This document shows positions 5,298-5,939 of a DNA stretch of 5,939 nt, one piece after another. Every line of letters begins with the position of its first letter. Position 1 is the stretch's first letter. The stretch comes from Pseudomonadota bacterium (lineage in GTDB: Bacteria; Pseudomonadota; Gammaproteobacteria; Pseudomonadales; UBA5518): the NCBI GenBank assembly GCA_963204845.1, contig CAUJIL010000070.1:1-5939 (forward strand), written 5' to 3'. The notes beneath the pieces are model-generated. The model was given only the letters and a program-made list of their open reading frames with translations, did no database searches and had not been told where the DNA came from. A program made the translations under genes and the position numbers.

Positions 5298-5939
5298 ATG
5301 GCGCACGACGCACTGATTTTCGACGCGATCCGTACCCCTCGCGGCAGGGGCAAGGCGGGTGGCGCCCTCTACGAGGTCAAGCCGATCGATCTGCTGGTCA
5401 ACCTCATGGAGGCGATGAAGGAGCGCAACGCGCTCGACACCTCGCGTGTCGAGGACCTGATCGTCGCCTGCGGCGAGCCGGTCGGCGAGCAGGGCCAGGA
5501 CATCGCGCGCACCGCGGTGACGTATTCGAGTTGGGGCGAGGCGACCGCCGGCGTGCAGATCCACCGCTACTGCGCGGGCGGTCTGGACGCGGTGAACATG
5601 GCGGCCGCCAAGGTGATGGCCGGCACCGAGGACCTGGTCGCCGCCGGCGGCGTCGAGTCGATGTCGCGTCTGGGGATCGGTGCCAGCGGCGGCGCCCAGG
5701 GCGATCCCTGGGTCGCGATGCGCAACCTGTTCGTTTCCCAGGGCGTGGGCGCCGACCTGGTCGCGACGCTGAACGGCATCACCCGCGAGGACGTGGATCG
5801 CTACGCGCTGATGTCGCAGCAGCGCGCGGCCGCCGCGCGCGAGGAGGGTCGCTTCCGCTCGCTGCTGCCAGTACGCGACATGAACGGAGTCACCATCCTC
5901 GACCACGACGAACTGATCCGTCCCGCGACCACGCTGGAG
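5298..5939 (+). CDS. Thiolase / acetyl-CoA C-acetyltransferase, N-terminal part, cut by window edge
   Basis: The frame is open from ATG 5298 to the last base, giving 214 residues of a protein normally about 390-430 long. It begins MAHDALIFDAIRTPRGRGK, typical of thiolases. The nucleophile is C92 in VQIHRYCAGGLDAVNMAA; GGVESMSR follows at about residues 117-124, and GITREDVDRYALMSQQRAA further on, all characteristic of the thiolase N-domain. CGEPVGEQGQDIARTA (58-73) places it in the branch I associate with SCP-x or FadA2-like acetyl-CoA acetyltransferases, acting on acyl-CoA in beta-oxidation-type pathways. The catalytic His and second Cys lie off the right edge. The start has GGAG at 5288-5291 with 6-nt spacing. 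Oddly, the usual Asn and Ser flanking the active Cys (NRxCxSG) are His and Gly here. The direction of catalysis (breakdown or synthesis) cannot be told. A following dehydrogenase or hydratase gene is plausible but unseen. Confidence 0.93.
   Translation, partial: MAHDALIFDAIRTPRGRGKAGGALYEVKPIDLLVNLMEAMKERNALDTSRVEDLIVACGEPVGEQGQDIARTAVTYSSWGEATAGVQIHRYCAGGLDAVNMAAAKVMAGTEDLVAAGGVESMSRLGIGASGGAQGDPWVAMRNLFVSQGVGADLVATLNGITREDVDRYALMSQQRAAAAREEGRFRSLLPVRDMNGVTILDHDELIRPATTLE

Noticed and set aside
5280..5906. 208-codon minus-strand frame over the thiolase
   Set aside because: It is the antisense shadow of a well-defined thiolase N-domain with a proper ribosome-binding site.

Overview
The window is GC-rich bacterial chromosome with short intergenic gaps and GC-rich third codon positions. 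Gene content (leucyl aminopeptidase beside an RDD membrane protein, an OmpR/histidine-kinase pair, an Arabinose_bd-type AraC regulator, a SCP-x-like acetyl-CoA acetyltransferase) suits an environmental gammaproteobacterium. That assignment is an inference from gene types, and I cannot name a genus. I saw no mobile element, tRNA, rRNA or CRISPR array.

Layout. (1) Positions 1-1054, minus strand: the N-terminal 172 codons of a PepA-type aminopeptidase, running off the left edge. It is preceded by its own TATAAT box and, further upstream, by a 158-residue RDD-family membrane protein. (2) Positions 1055-1253: a divergent spacer with two adjacent inverted repeats. (3) Positions 1254-3342, plus strand: a two-component operon whose genes overlap by 29 bp, an OmpR-type response regulator followed by a two-transmembrane HAMP histidine kinase. 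(4) Positions 3311-3928, minus strand: an uncharacterised 205-residue protein, convergent with the kinase and overlapping its last 32 bp. It joins a compact N-terminal alpha/beta domain to a Pro/Ala-rich tail of about five 25-28-residue repeats around the motif PDTSHLxLAxPG. (5) Positions 3929-4066: a divergent spacer with two outward-facing -10 boxes. (6) Positions 4067-5134, plus: an AraC/XylS regulator. (7) Positions 5135-5297: a spacer with a good sigma-70-like promoter, a short inverted repeat and a potentially structured leader. (8) Positions 5298-5939, plus: the N-terminal 214 codons of a thiolase, running off the right edge.

How the parts may work together. The response regulator and kinase form a self-contained signalling pair that probably autoregulates through the palindromic spacer; its stimulus and targets cannot be read here. 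The AraC protein lies directly upstream of the thiolase on the same strand, so control of acyl-CoA metabolism by this regulator is a reasonable guess. The 205-residue repeat protein is the least understood gene here and the best candidate for something undescribed. Its N-terminal domain resembles, by eye, the C-terminal fold of ribosomal protein bL7/L12.
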